This document shows, piece by piece, positions 6,426 to 11,211 of a DNA stretch of 11,211 nt (positions are counted from its first letter, which is position 1; each line of letters begins with the position of its first letter). The position numbers and the translations under genes are program-made. Origin of the DNA: Candidatus Nomurabacteria bacterium (GTDB lineage: Bacteria; Patescibacteriota; Minisyncoccia; Phycocordibacterales; UBA9973); contig JAIOPY010000009.1 in assembly GCA_021413625.1 (NCBI GenBank), forward strand, positions 1 through 11,211. Direction: 5' to 3'. The notes under the pieces were generated by a model. It was not told where the DNA came from. It saw only the letters and a program-made list of their open reading frames with translations, and did not search any database.

Positions 6426-6803
6426 ATGGAATCTGAAAATATAGACGTAGCTTTTTTTCAAGATCTTGAAACGAAACTTCATAAAAAAGAAGTACGTAAT
6501 TCACCTAAACTTGTGTCTGAATTGCTTGCAGATGATTTTATTGAATTTGGTAGCTCTGGATTGGTATACGATAAAAGTACAACTTTAAATTCTTTAGGAA
6601 AAGAAGAAGTAGATTTAGAAATAACAGTAGATAATTTCAGGGTGCAGAAATTATCAGAAGGTGTGGTGTTGGTAAATTACAAAACCTCAAAATTGAACCC
6701 AAAGATAGACTCAAATTTTGAATCATTGCGAACCTCGATCTGGAAATTTTTAGATGGAAAATGGCAATTGATTTTTCATCAAGGTACAAGAATTGAGGCT
6801 TAG
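6426..6803 (+). CDS. DUF4440 / SnoaL-like (NTF2-fold) protein
   Basis: A 125-residue protein of the NTF2-like fold. The DUF4440 signatures are clear: 'LLADDFIEFGSSGLVYDK' (33-50), the 'LVNYKT' strand (82-87) and the closing 'SLRTSIWKFLDGKWQLIFHQGT' region (100-121), with Trp106, His118 and Gln119 around the pocket. Members are small cytoplasmic proteins whose substrates are generally unknown; some NTF2-fold relatives are isomerases or ligand-binding proteins. The protein is full length. It is the first gene after tRNA-Gln, and its stop codon is followed three bases later by the diverged copy of the 29-bp repeat. Confidence 0.85.
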   Translation: MESENIDVAFFQDLETKLHKKEVRNSPKLVSELLADDFIEFGSSGLVYDKSTTLNSLGKEEVDLEITVDNFRVQKLSEGVVLVNYKTSKLNPKIDSNFESLRTSIWKFLDGKWQLIFHQGTRIEA

Positions 6804-6806
6804 TTG

Positions 6807-6835
6807 GGTTCCAAAGTTGCATAAGGTACTCAGTT
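6807..6835 (+). repeat. 29-bp intergenic repeat, copy A (diverged)
   Basis: It begins GGTTCCAA three bases after the DUF4440 stop. Against copy C it is identical at 19 of 29 positions without a gap; the first eight bases and a later CAG are shared. It is the weakest copy and could be an old member. Its position relative to the stop codon is the same as in copy B. Confidence 0.5.
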
Positions 6836-6843
6836 CGCAAGTT

Positions 6844-6852
6844 TGATATAAT
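6844..6852 (+). promoter_or_regulatory. Extended -10 box before the rpiB fragment
   Basis: TGA-TATAAT matches the extended -10 form. The expected mRNA start (about 6859) does not fall on a start codon of the rpiB reading frame. Transcription probably occurs, but leaderless translation of the fragment is not set up as it is in the neighbours. Confidence 0.45.
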
Positions 6853-7148
6853 ATGAAGTAGTTAAAGATAAGAAGAATACAGGCATTATTTCTTGCGGTA
6901 CAGGCGTGGGGATAGAAGTGGGAGCTAATAAATTAAAAGGAATCCGTGCATGCTTAGCAAACGATGAGAAAGTTGCGACATACGCTCGTGTTTATGATGA
7001 CTGCAACGTTTTATGCCTTGTGGGTTGGGAGAGCGACGAGGAAAAAATAAGTAGAATTTTAGAAGCATGGTTGAGTTCCGAATATGATGGAAATATTGAC
7101 CGATTAAAAATGTTCGATGCCTTTGATGTTTGGGGTGGGAAGGCTTAA
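6852..7148 (+). pseudogene. Ribose-5-phosphate isomerase B (RpiB/LacAB) fragment, N-terminus missing
   Basis: The frame reads, from just after a stop at 6849-6851, 'YEVVKDKKNTGIISCGTGVG' and then '..GANKLKGIRACLAND', 'YDDCNVLCLVGW' and 'ILEAWLSSEYDG'. This is the C-terminal two thirds of RpiB: the 'GILICGTGIG..IAANK..GIRAA' phosphate-binding region, the 'HNDANVL' strand and the C-terminal helix. Full RpiB proteins are about 145-150 residues; roughly the first 50 are absent, including the catalytic Asp/His pair near residues 9-10. The His of 'HND' is Tyr here. There is no ATG, and the only usable start, GTG at 6906, lies inside the conserved CGTGVG motif and would give an 80-residue product. 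The fragment cannot be an active isomerase. It lies between repeat copies A and B, with the break 16 bases after copy A. Confidence 0.75.
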
Positions 7149-7151
7149 TAA

Positions 7152-7180
7152 GGTTCCAACTTCGTACCAGACAGCCAGCA
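7152..7180 (+). repeat. 29-bp intergenic repeat, copy B
   Basis: It begins GGTTCCAACTTCG and ends CAGCCAGCA, starting three bases after the stop codon of the rpiB fragment. It is identical at 25 of 29 positions to copies C and D. It ends nine bases before the ATG of the next gene. Confidence 0.85.
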
Positions 7181-7189
7181 AGTAAAATA

Positions 7190-7750
7190 ATGAAGAAAGA
7201 TTTAAGAAAATTTAATCCAGAAAAAATTGCGGAACTGGATTTGAATATGTGGCAAGCATATTATAGTCATAATTTTTTTAAATTATTTCTTTTACTATTG
7301 CGGCTCAACCATGAATTTTTTGGGTTAGACTATTTTCATACTTTACAGGCGGCTTACTATTCTGCTTCTGCCGCAATTAATTTCCGTCGAAATAAAGAAA
7401 AAGAAAACTCGGAAATTATTATTGAGAAGCTAACCAAATCTTTTAAGATAATATCAGACAATAATATTGAAAAATTTGATTATGGAAAAGCTGCCGAATT
7501 AGAATTCGGGTGGTGGATGATTCACCGATACCCAAAAGCATATCAAACCTCATTAAAAGAAGGACTTGCGCAAGCTATGGCTAAAACTTACAATACTGAT
7601 TCCTTAAAACTTAAAGAATACGCGGATTACCGAGCTCAGGCAATGATATTGAGAGACAAGGCAAAAATTACAGGAAAAGAGACTGATTGGGATGAAATTG
7701 CATATTTGTTAAGGAAATCTTTTAATTCTCTTCATTTAAATGTTCAATAA
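7190..7750 (+). CDS. Conserved protein of unknown function
   Basis: A 186-residue, probably cytoplasmic, mainly helical protein. Notable segments are 'DLNMWQAYYSHNF' (17-29), 'LQAAYYSASAAINFRR' (52-67), 'YGKAAELEFGWWMIHR' (98-113), 'YADYRAQAMILRD' (144-156) and 'WDEIAYLLRKSFNSL' (167-181). I have an impression of similar MW-x-AYY proteins in other bacteria but cannot name a family or a function. An in-frame ATG at 7130 would add 20 residues, but these would be translated from the end of the rpiB fragment and from the 29-bp repeat, so ATG 7190 is the better start. No Shine-Dalgarno is present. The only nearby -10-like box (TAAAAT, 7183-7188) is too close for a leaderless start, so expression probably depends on upstream transcription. 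Confidence 0.75.
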   Translation: MKKDLRKFNPEKIAELDLNMWQAYYSHNFFKLFLLLLRLNHEFFGLDYFHTLQAAYYSASAAINFRRNKEKENSEIIIEKLTKSFKIISDNNIEKFDYGKAAELEFGWWMIHRYPKAYQTSLKEGLAQAMAKTYNTDSLKLKEYADYRAQAMILRDKAKITGKETDWDEIAYLLRKSFNSLHLNVQ

Positions 7751-7751
7751 A

Positions 7752-7780
7752 GGTTCCAACTTCGCACCAAACACCCAGCT
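7752..7780 (+). repeat. 29-bp intergenic repeat, copy C
   Basis: It begins GGTTCCAACTTCG and ends ACCCAGCT, starting one base after the stop codon at 7748-7750. It is identical at 27 of 29 positions to copy D and 25 of 29 to copy B. Its end lies seven bases before the -10 hexamer of the next gene, so any -35 of that gene would lie inside the repeat. Confidence 0.88.
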
Positions 7781-7784
7781 ATTA

Positions 7785-7793
7785 TGTTAAACT
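7785..7793 (+). promoter_or_regulatory. Leaderless promoter after repeat copy C
   Basis: An extended -10, TGT-TAAACT, is followed by six bases (AAATAC) and the ATG at 7800, again placing the start codon at +1. Confidence 0.6.
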
Positions 7794-7799
7794 AAATAC

Positions 7800-8378
7800 A
7801 TGAAAAAAATAATCATAGGAGTAATTACCATTATCGTATTTCTTATTGCAGTTTTTTATACATTTAATGCATATATCTATAACGAAAAGCAGGCGCCCGC
7901 GGTAACCGATTTTAAAGACGTGGAATATCTTATTGATGGCGCATCTATACAGCTCAAAGATGGATTTTCTGAAATAGAAACTGCGCCAGGCGCTGCATCA
8001 AAGATTACAACTCGTTATTTCGGAAACGAGTACATGACTGATCTGGATAATGATGGACGGAAGGATGTTGTCTTTCTGCTGACACAAGACACAGGAGGAA
8101 GCGGAGTTTTTTACTACGTGGTAGCTGCGCTTAGTACTGAAAGTGGATATGTGGGATCTGATGGATATTTACTTGGCGACAGAATTGCTCCACAAACAAT
8201 AGAAATGAGTCCCAATCCAAAACATAAGAATGTAATAGTTGTTAATTACGCCGATCGTGCTCTTGAGGAGCCAATGGTAGCGCAGCCATCTATTAATAAG
8301 AGCGCTTATCTGAAACTTGATATTGCAAATATGATGTGGGGAATTGTTGAACCTGATTTTGAAGGAGAGTCTCGCTAA
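7800..8378 (+). CDS. Membrane-anchored extracytoplasmic protein with a DxDxDG-like motif
   Basis: A 192-residue protein with one N-terminal hydrophobic helix (about 4-25) and then a globular part facing outward. 'DLDNDGRKDVVFLLTQ' (81-96) is an Asp-rich, Ca-binding-like loop of the kind found in FG-GAP/VCBS-type repeats. A Gly-rich strand, 'GGSGVFYYVVAAL' (99-111), follows, then 'GYLLGDRIAPQTIEM' (122-136) and 'NVIVVNYADR' (144-153). I believe very similar proteins are common in Parcubacteria-type genomes, with these segments highly conserved, but no function is known. There is no lipobox Cys, so the anchor should be the helix itself. The gene has its own leaderless promoter and sits between repeat copies C and D as a single-gene unit. 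Confidence 0.8.
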   Translation: MKKIIIGVITIIVFLIAVFYTFNAYIYNEKQAPAVTDFKDVEYLIDGASIQLKDGFSEIETAPGAASKITTRYFGNEYMTDLDNDGRKDVVFLLTQDTGGSGVFYYVVAALSTESGYVGSDGYLLGDRIAPQTIEMSPNPKHKNVIVVNYADRALEEPMVAQPSINKSAYLKLDIANMMWGIVEPDFEGESR

Positions 8379-8389
8379 GTTCGTAAAAC

Positions 8390-8418
8390 GGTTCCAACAT
8401 CGCACCAAACAGCCAGCT
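8390..8418 (+). repeat. 29-bp intergenic repeat, copy D
   Basis: It begins GGTTCCAACATCG and ends CAGCCAGCT, starting 11 bases after the stop codon at 8376-8378. It is identical at 27 of 29 positions to copy C. This is the last copy; the gene ending at 9134 is not followed by one. Confidence 0.88.
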
Positions 8419-8445
8419 CGTATTTTTTAAGTAATAATTTTATTA

Positions 8446-8451
8446 TAAAAT
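8446..8451 (+). promoter_or_regulatory. -10 box of the kinase-like gene
   Basis: TAAAAT lies eight bases before the ATG at 8460, so the mRNA would have a leader of zero to two bases. TATAAA two bases further upstream is an alternative. There is no Shine-Dalgarno. Confidence 0.45.
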
Positions 8452-8459
8452 GACTTAAC

Positions 8460-9134
8460 ATGGAAAAGTTATACAAAGGAGATGAAATTGCTAAAAAAGT
8501 AATAGATTTCTGTTTAGGGAAGTATAAATTTATCTTTATCTCAGGCAACGGAGGTTCTGGTAAGACAACTCTTAGTCATCAATTGGTAAAAGAAATTAAC
8601 TCGCGTGGGCTTCATGCTAATTGTATTGATATGGATGAGTTCATGATTGATAGCAAGATTCGTAAAAGCTCTAAAAAAGAATGGGTTGACGCACTAGGTA
8701 ATAAAAGAATCAGTTACCTAACATGGGCATTTAAGGAGTCGTATAATCTAGATTCTTTAGAAACATGCATTCATTCTTTAAAGAACGGGAAGGATTGTTC
8801 TTATAAATCTAAAAGTGGCGAAGAGGTAGTATTAAAATCGGAATGTTCTATTACAATAATTGAAGGGGTAGGTACTGCTTTTCTTAAAAAAGAGGAAATA
8901 ACATACGGTATTTTTGTGATGTGCGATTTTAAACATGAAGTGGATAGACGCATAAACAGGGCTCGTGATGGAGAAACTAATTTGTCTCGGGAAGAAGTTG
9001 AAGGTAAAGCTACAGAAAGAAACGAACAGTTTGAAGTAACTATTTTACCAGAAAAAAACAAATTTGATTTGGAGCTATGGAGCTTGGATGACCACTCTTT
9101 TAGAATTGATAGGGATAATTTAACGGTGCTATAA
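8460..9134 (+). CDS. P-loop kinase, uridine kinase/phosphoribulokinase-like
   Basis: A 224-residue cytoplasmic protein. The Walker A loop 'GNGGSGKTT' spans 29-37. 'CIDMDEFMID' (55-64) gives the acidic residues expected near the phosphate acceptor in uridine-kinase-like enzymes. 'IIEGVG' (133-138) is the strand after which uridine kinases have 'EG'. 'DRRINRARDGE' (162-172) resembles the Arg-rich lid. The order and spacing fit the uridine kinase/phosphoribulokinase branch, but overall similarity to the textbook enzymes is low, so the substrate (a nucleoside, another small molecule or an antibiotic) is open. The gene follows repeat copy D. Its stop codon TAA (9132-9134) lies inside the TATAAT box of the next gene. 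Confidence 0.8.
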   Translation: MEKLYKGDEIAKKVIDFCLGKYKFIFISGNGGSGKTTLSHQLVKEINSRGLHANCIDMDEFMIDSKIRKSSKKEWVDALGNKRISYLTWAFKESYNLDSLETCIHSLKNGKDCSYKSKSGEEVVLKSECSITIIEGVGTAFLKKEEITYGIFVMCDFKHEVDRRINRARDGETNLSREEVEGKATERNEQFEVTILPEKNKFDLELWSLDDHSFRIDRDNLTVL

Positions 9135-9135
9135 T
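9127..9135 (+). promoter_or_regulatory. Leaderless promoter overlapping the kinase stop codon
   Basis: TGC-TATAAT is a perfect extended -10. Six bases (TACCTT) separate it from the ATG at 9142. The final TAA of the upstream gene is part of the hexamer, so one sequence serves two functions. Confidence 0.75.
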
Positions 9136-9141
9136 TACCTT

Positions 9142-9564
9142 ATGAAAAACTTTTTAAAATTTAAAGCTTGGCCAGTAGTGGCAGGGCTAGTGGGCGCATT
9201 TATTATTATGATGATATTTGAATATGTTAACTCTTTCTTTTATCCATTACCAGAAGGTTTGGATATAAAAGACACAGCAGGGCTTCAAGCGTTTACCGCA
9301 ACACTTCCATGGACTGCATACATACTTGTATTTCTCGGCTGGTTGCTGGGTGCATTTAAGGCTGGTTGTGTTACCACATACCTTTCTAAAGAACGCACGT
9401 ATAAACTTTCGTTTATAGTGGGACTAATTCTTACACTTCTAGGTATTGCAAACAACATCATGATTGGGCACGATATGTTTTTCAATATTGTTGGTATTCC
9501 GATGTTCCTTGTATTCACTTATCTTGGACATAAATATATTCTTAGATTACGTCGCACGATTTAA
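9142..9564 (+). CDS. Conserved four-helix membrane protein of unknown function
   Basis: A 140-residue integral membrane protein with four predicted helices (about 10-32, 56-80, 88-105 and 112-130). The loop between the first two contains 'FFYPLPEGLDIKDTAGLQAF' (32-51), a 'YPxPxGxD' pattern that I have seen in uncharacterised membrane proteins of several phyla. 'GWLLGAFKAGC' (66-76) has small residues spaced for helix packing. The C-terminus is positively charged and should be cytoplasmic. No transporter or enzyme motif is visible. It has its own leaderless promoter and no downstream repeat. Confidence 0.78.
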   Translation: MKNFLKFKAWPVVAGLVGAFIIMMIFEYVNSFFYPLPEGLDIKDTAGLQAFTATLPWTAYILVFLGWLLGAFKAGCVTTYLSKERTYKLSFIVGLILTLLGIANNIMIGHDMFFNIVGIPMFLVFTYLGHKYILRLRRTI

Positions 9565-9632
9565 TTTTATAGACATCTTGTTGCTCTAAATTTTGTTTCC
9601 TGTTATTATCTAGCAGTCGCTTATTAATATTT

Positions 9633-9638
9633 TAAAAT
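9633..9638 (+). promoter_or_regulatory. -10 box of the DoxX gene
   Basis: TAAAAT ends nine bases before the ATG at 9648, implying a leader of about three bases. No -35 or Shine-Dalgarno is seen. Confidence 0.4.
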
Positions 9639-9647
9639 AATTTGTTT

Positions 9648-10061
9648 ATGATTCATTCAATGTTGCATCGTTTGCACAATACCGACTTAGGTATTCTTTT
9701 AATTCGTATTGCTATCGGTGTTGTTTTTATAAATGCTGGTTGGTTAAAAGTTTCTAGTATGGAACAAGTGGTAACTGGTTTTGGTTCAATTGGCATACCA
9801 GCATTTCTAGCTTACTTTGTAGCTTATGCAGAATTTCTGGGTGGAATATTATTTGTTCTTGGCTTATTTGTCAGATACGTTGGGGTCATAACTTCTGTTA
9901 TCATGCTGGTTGCTTTATTTAAAGTTCATTTTGTAAATGGCTTTAGTTTGGCAAATGGCGGATATGAATACGTTTTAGTGTTATTACTCGGCTCCCTAGC
10001 TATGGTTACCCTAGGCGCAGGTTCATACTCACTAGCGCACTACTTGAAACTTTCAAAATAA
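9648..10061 (+). CDS. DoxX family membrane protein
   Basis: A 137-residue protein with four membrane helices. It carries the DoxX signature 'LLIRIAIGVVFINAGWLKV' (17-35), then 'FAYAEFLGGILFVLGLFVR'-like segments (57-76) and 'FKVHFVNGFSLANGGYEYVLVLLLGSLAM' (91-119), which includes the conserved His and Glu/Tyr of the third and fourth helices. DoxX proteins act in membrane redox or thiol-linked complexes in some bacteria, but the precise role here is unknown. An upstream TTG at 9642 would add two residues and ATG 9660 would remove four; ATG 9648 fits best with the nearby -10 box. Confidence 0.88.
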   Translation: MIHSMLHRLHNTDLGILLIRIAIGVVFINAGWLKVSSMEQVVTGFGSIGIPAFLAYFVAYAEFLGGILFVLGLFVRYVGVITSVIMLVALFKVHFVNGFSLANGGYEYVLVLLLGSLAMVTLGAGSYSLAHYLKLSK

Positions 10062-10070
10062 AAGGCTGTT

Positions 10071-10098
10071 TTGCGATTTCTTCCTTTTAAGTTATACT
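10071..10098 (+). promoter_or_regulatory. Promoter of the 10108 gene pair
   Basis: TTGCGA (10071-10076), a 16-base spacer and TATACT (10093-10098). Nine bases separate the hexamer from the ATG at 10108, so the leader would be about three bases. It is one of the few sites here with a recognisable -35. Confidence 0.6.
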
Positions 10099-10107
10099 AA
10101 TTTTGTC

Positions 10108-10404
10108 ATGGAGTTTTCACTGTCCAAAATGCTTAAAAGGGAAGACCCTAGTAGAAAAAACAAGGTTGATATCCTAGATTTAATGGCTGCTTTTCGGGAA
10201 GAAGTAAAATCCCTGAAGATTGAGGGTGTAGATGTCGCGCATCTTATCGGCGAAGATATGGAAATGTGGAAGAGACGAAGGGTGGCAAGCGAGCGAGAAT
10301 TACAAGAATATGAGGCTTCAATAAGGGGAGACCGCATGAGTTTTGGACCTTCTAGATTTAATTTCTATAAATATCTAAGACAACATAAAAATAGATTTAA
10401 TTAG
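10108..10404 (+). CDS. Small hypothetical protein
   Basis: A 98-residue soluble protein that I do not recognise. It is rich in Lys, Arg and Glu with no membrane segment. The middle (about 21-75) looks helical: 'DILDLMAAFREEVKSL', then 'MEMWKRRRVASERELQEYEASI'. The C-terminal third ('FGPSRFNFYKYLRQHKNRF') is basic and aromatic. It has a promoter of its own, and its stop codon overlaps by one base the start of the following gene (TAGTG), so the two are probably co-expressed and may work together. Because the next protein is membrane-anchored, a cytoplasmic partner role is possible but unproven. Confidence 0.65.
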   Translation: MEFSLSKMLKREDPSRKNKVDILDLMAAFREEVKSLKIEGVDVAHLIGEDMEMWKRRRVASERELQEYEASIRGDRMSFGPSRFNFYKYLRQHKNRFN

Positions 10405-11211
10405 TGAAAAATAATTTTATTTCAAAACTTAAAAAAACTCTCTCTAGCTCACATTTTCGTTTTGCTACGCTTTTTATTATTTCCATTTTAATTTTAGTTT
10501 TTGCTATACCAGAGATAATAAGTGGCAGGGTTTCTTATAGAAAAGGTGATGAAGTTGCAAATGTTGTGGAAGTGCCCAAAATAGTTATTCCTGTTTTAGA
10601 TGTTGTTGCTTATGAGAAAAAAATAAATGACATAGCTAATAATCCAATTCCTCCTGTGGTGCCTCCAAAGTTTGACCCAGTTACTGGAGCTCAAATAATA
10701 GAAGAACCAGAACCTGTGGTAAAACCAACTCTTTGGCCACCACAAACAGTTTATCCAAATGCTGGGGCGTTACTACCTTTTAATCGTATTATTGCTTACT
10801 ATGGTAATTTGTATTCCAAGAAGATGGGAGTCTTGGGAGAATATGAAGAGTCTATAATGCTCGCAAAACTAGATGAAGAAGTAAAAAAGTGGGAGATGGC
10901 AGACCCTAATACTCCTGTAATGCCTGCGCTTCATTATATTGCGGTAGTAGCGCAGGCTAGCGCGGGAGAAGATGGAAAATACAGAGCTCGTATGCCAGAT
11001 TCAGAAATAGATAAAGTGCTAGCTATAGCGGCTAAAATCAATGCAATTGTTTTTTTAGATATCCAAGTCGGTTTCTCCACCATTCAAGATGAACTGCCAA
11101 GACTGGAGAAGTATTTAAAATTACCAAACGTGCATTTAGGTATGGACCCCGAATTTTCTATGAAACATGGCATACGCCCAGGCAAAGTGGTGGGCACTTA
11201 TGATGCTGTGG
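10404..11211 (+). CDS. Membrane-anchored extracytoplasmic protein of a conserved unknown family (cut by right edge)
   Basis: The frame is open for 269 codons from GTG 10404 to the window end. A short basic N-terminus is followed by one hydrophobic helix (about 19-40), a Pro-rich linker (about 81-118) and a folded domain. The domain starts 'LPFNRIIAYYGNLYSKKMGVLGEY' (124-147) and continues 'ALHYIAVVAQASAGEDGKYRARMPDSEID' (175-203), 'AIVFLDIQVGFSTIQDELPRLEKYL' (214-238) and 'VHLGMDPEFSM' (243-253). The alternation of strands and helices, with charged residues at strand ends (D219, D248, E250), suggests an alpha/beta barrel that may be an enzyme outside the cell. I recognise this pattern from Parcubacteria-type genomes and distantly from other bacteria, but no function is known to me. 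The GTG start is chosen because it overlaps the upstream stop (TAGTG) and lies just before the anchor helix. Confidence 0.8.
   Translation, partial: MKNNFISKLKKTLSSSHFRFATLFIISILILVFAIPEIISGRVSYRKGDEVANVVEVPKIVIPVLDVVAYEKKINDIANNPIPPVVPPKFDPVTGAQIIEEPEPVVKPTLWPPQTVYPNAGALLPFNRIIAYYGNLYSKKMGVLGEYEESIMLAKLDEEVKKWEMADPNTPVMPALHYIAVVAQASAGEDGKYRARMPDSEIDKVLAIAAKINAIVFLDIQVGFSTIQDELPRLEKYLKLPNVHLGMDPEFSMKHGIRPGKVVGTYDAV

Noticed and set aside
6853..6861. ATG at 6853 directly after the TATAAT box as the start of the rpiB fragment
   Set aside because: It is in another frame and meets a stop after two codons. A one-base frameshift would be needed, and nothing else supports one.
7152..7170. Resemblance of the repeat (GGTTC...CACCA in copies C and D) to a tRNA T-arm and CCA end
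   Set aside because: There is no T-stem complement and no acceptor pairing, and copy B has TACCA. The likeness is limited to a few bases and is probably chance.
6807..8418. Integron attC sites or a CRISPR array as explanation of the 29-bp repeats
   Set aside because: The repeats are 345-638 bases apart with whole genes between them, which rules out CRISPR. They lack the paired inverted core boxes (RYYYAAC and GTTRRRY) and the fold-back structure of attC, and no integrase gene is visible.
9565..9632. Search for a fifth 29-bp repeat after the 9142 gene or after the DoxX gene
   Set aside because: No GGTTCCAA-like segment occurs in 9565-9647 or 10062-10107 on either strand, so the series ends at copy D.

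Overview
The window looks like a piece of a Candidate Phyla Radiation (Patescibacteria, Parcubacteria-like) genome. This is inferred from AT-rich DNA with short single-domain genes, a membrane-anchored cohesin protein next to a dockerin protein, and two extracytoplasmic families that I associate with this group (genes at 7800 and 10404). There is almost no Shine-Dalgarno signal. Instead, many genes have an extended -10 box ending 6 bases before the ATG, so their mRNAs should be leaderless. No marker gene in the window settles the taxonomy.

Layout. (1) 1-274, minus: the N-terminal part of a HIT-like protein, cut by the left edge. (2) 375-3028, plus: a two-gene operon joined by an ATGA overlap. 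It encodes a secreted fibronectin-III/dockerin protein and a membrane-anchored cohesin protein, which are plausibly binding partners on the cell surface, and it ends at a clear intrinsic terminator (3064-3117). (3) 3130-4341, minus: a secreted protein with a likely right-handed beta-helix. It is visibly GC-richer than its neighbours and has a strong Shine-Dalgarno sequence, so it is a probable foreign gene with its own palindromic control region. (4) 4523-5241, plus: a DUF2975 membrane protein and a small Xre-type regulator, a known gene pairing. (5) 5250-6233, minus: an S51 (PepE-like) peptidase and a DUF1428 protein. (6) 6322-6392: tRNA-Gln with anticodon CUG.

(7) 6426-9134, plus: a cassette-like series of unrelated small genes. 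It holds a DUF4440 protein, an N-terminally deleted ribose-5-phosphate isomerase B fragment, a conserved protein of unknown function, a membrane-anchored protein with an Asp-rich motif, and a P-loop uridine-kinase-like protein. A 29-bp repeat follows the stop codon of the first four of these, 1 to 11 bases downstream. Three copies are 25-27/29 identical to one another and one is diverged (19/29). The repeat does not fit integron attC, CRISPR or a terminator, and it is the best candidate here for something undescribed. (8) 9142-10061, plus: a four-helix membrane protein and a DoxX protein, each with its own promoter and no repeat. (9) 10108-11211, plus: a small unknown gene overlapping by one base the start of a conserved extracytoplasmic protein that runs off the right edge.

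Taken together, cell-surface genes lie at both ends (cohesin/dockerin on the left, a membrane-anchored family on the right). Between them is an accessory region of small, independently promoted genes on alternating strands. No mobile-element enzyme, integrase or CRISPR array is visible. No gene-free stretch exceeds 300 bases; the longest are 4342-4522 (promoters and palindromes), 275-374 and 3029-3129.
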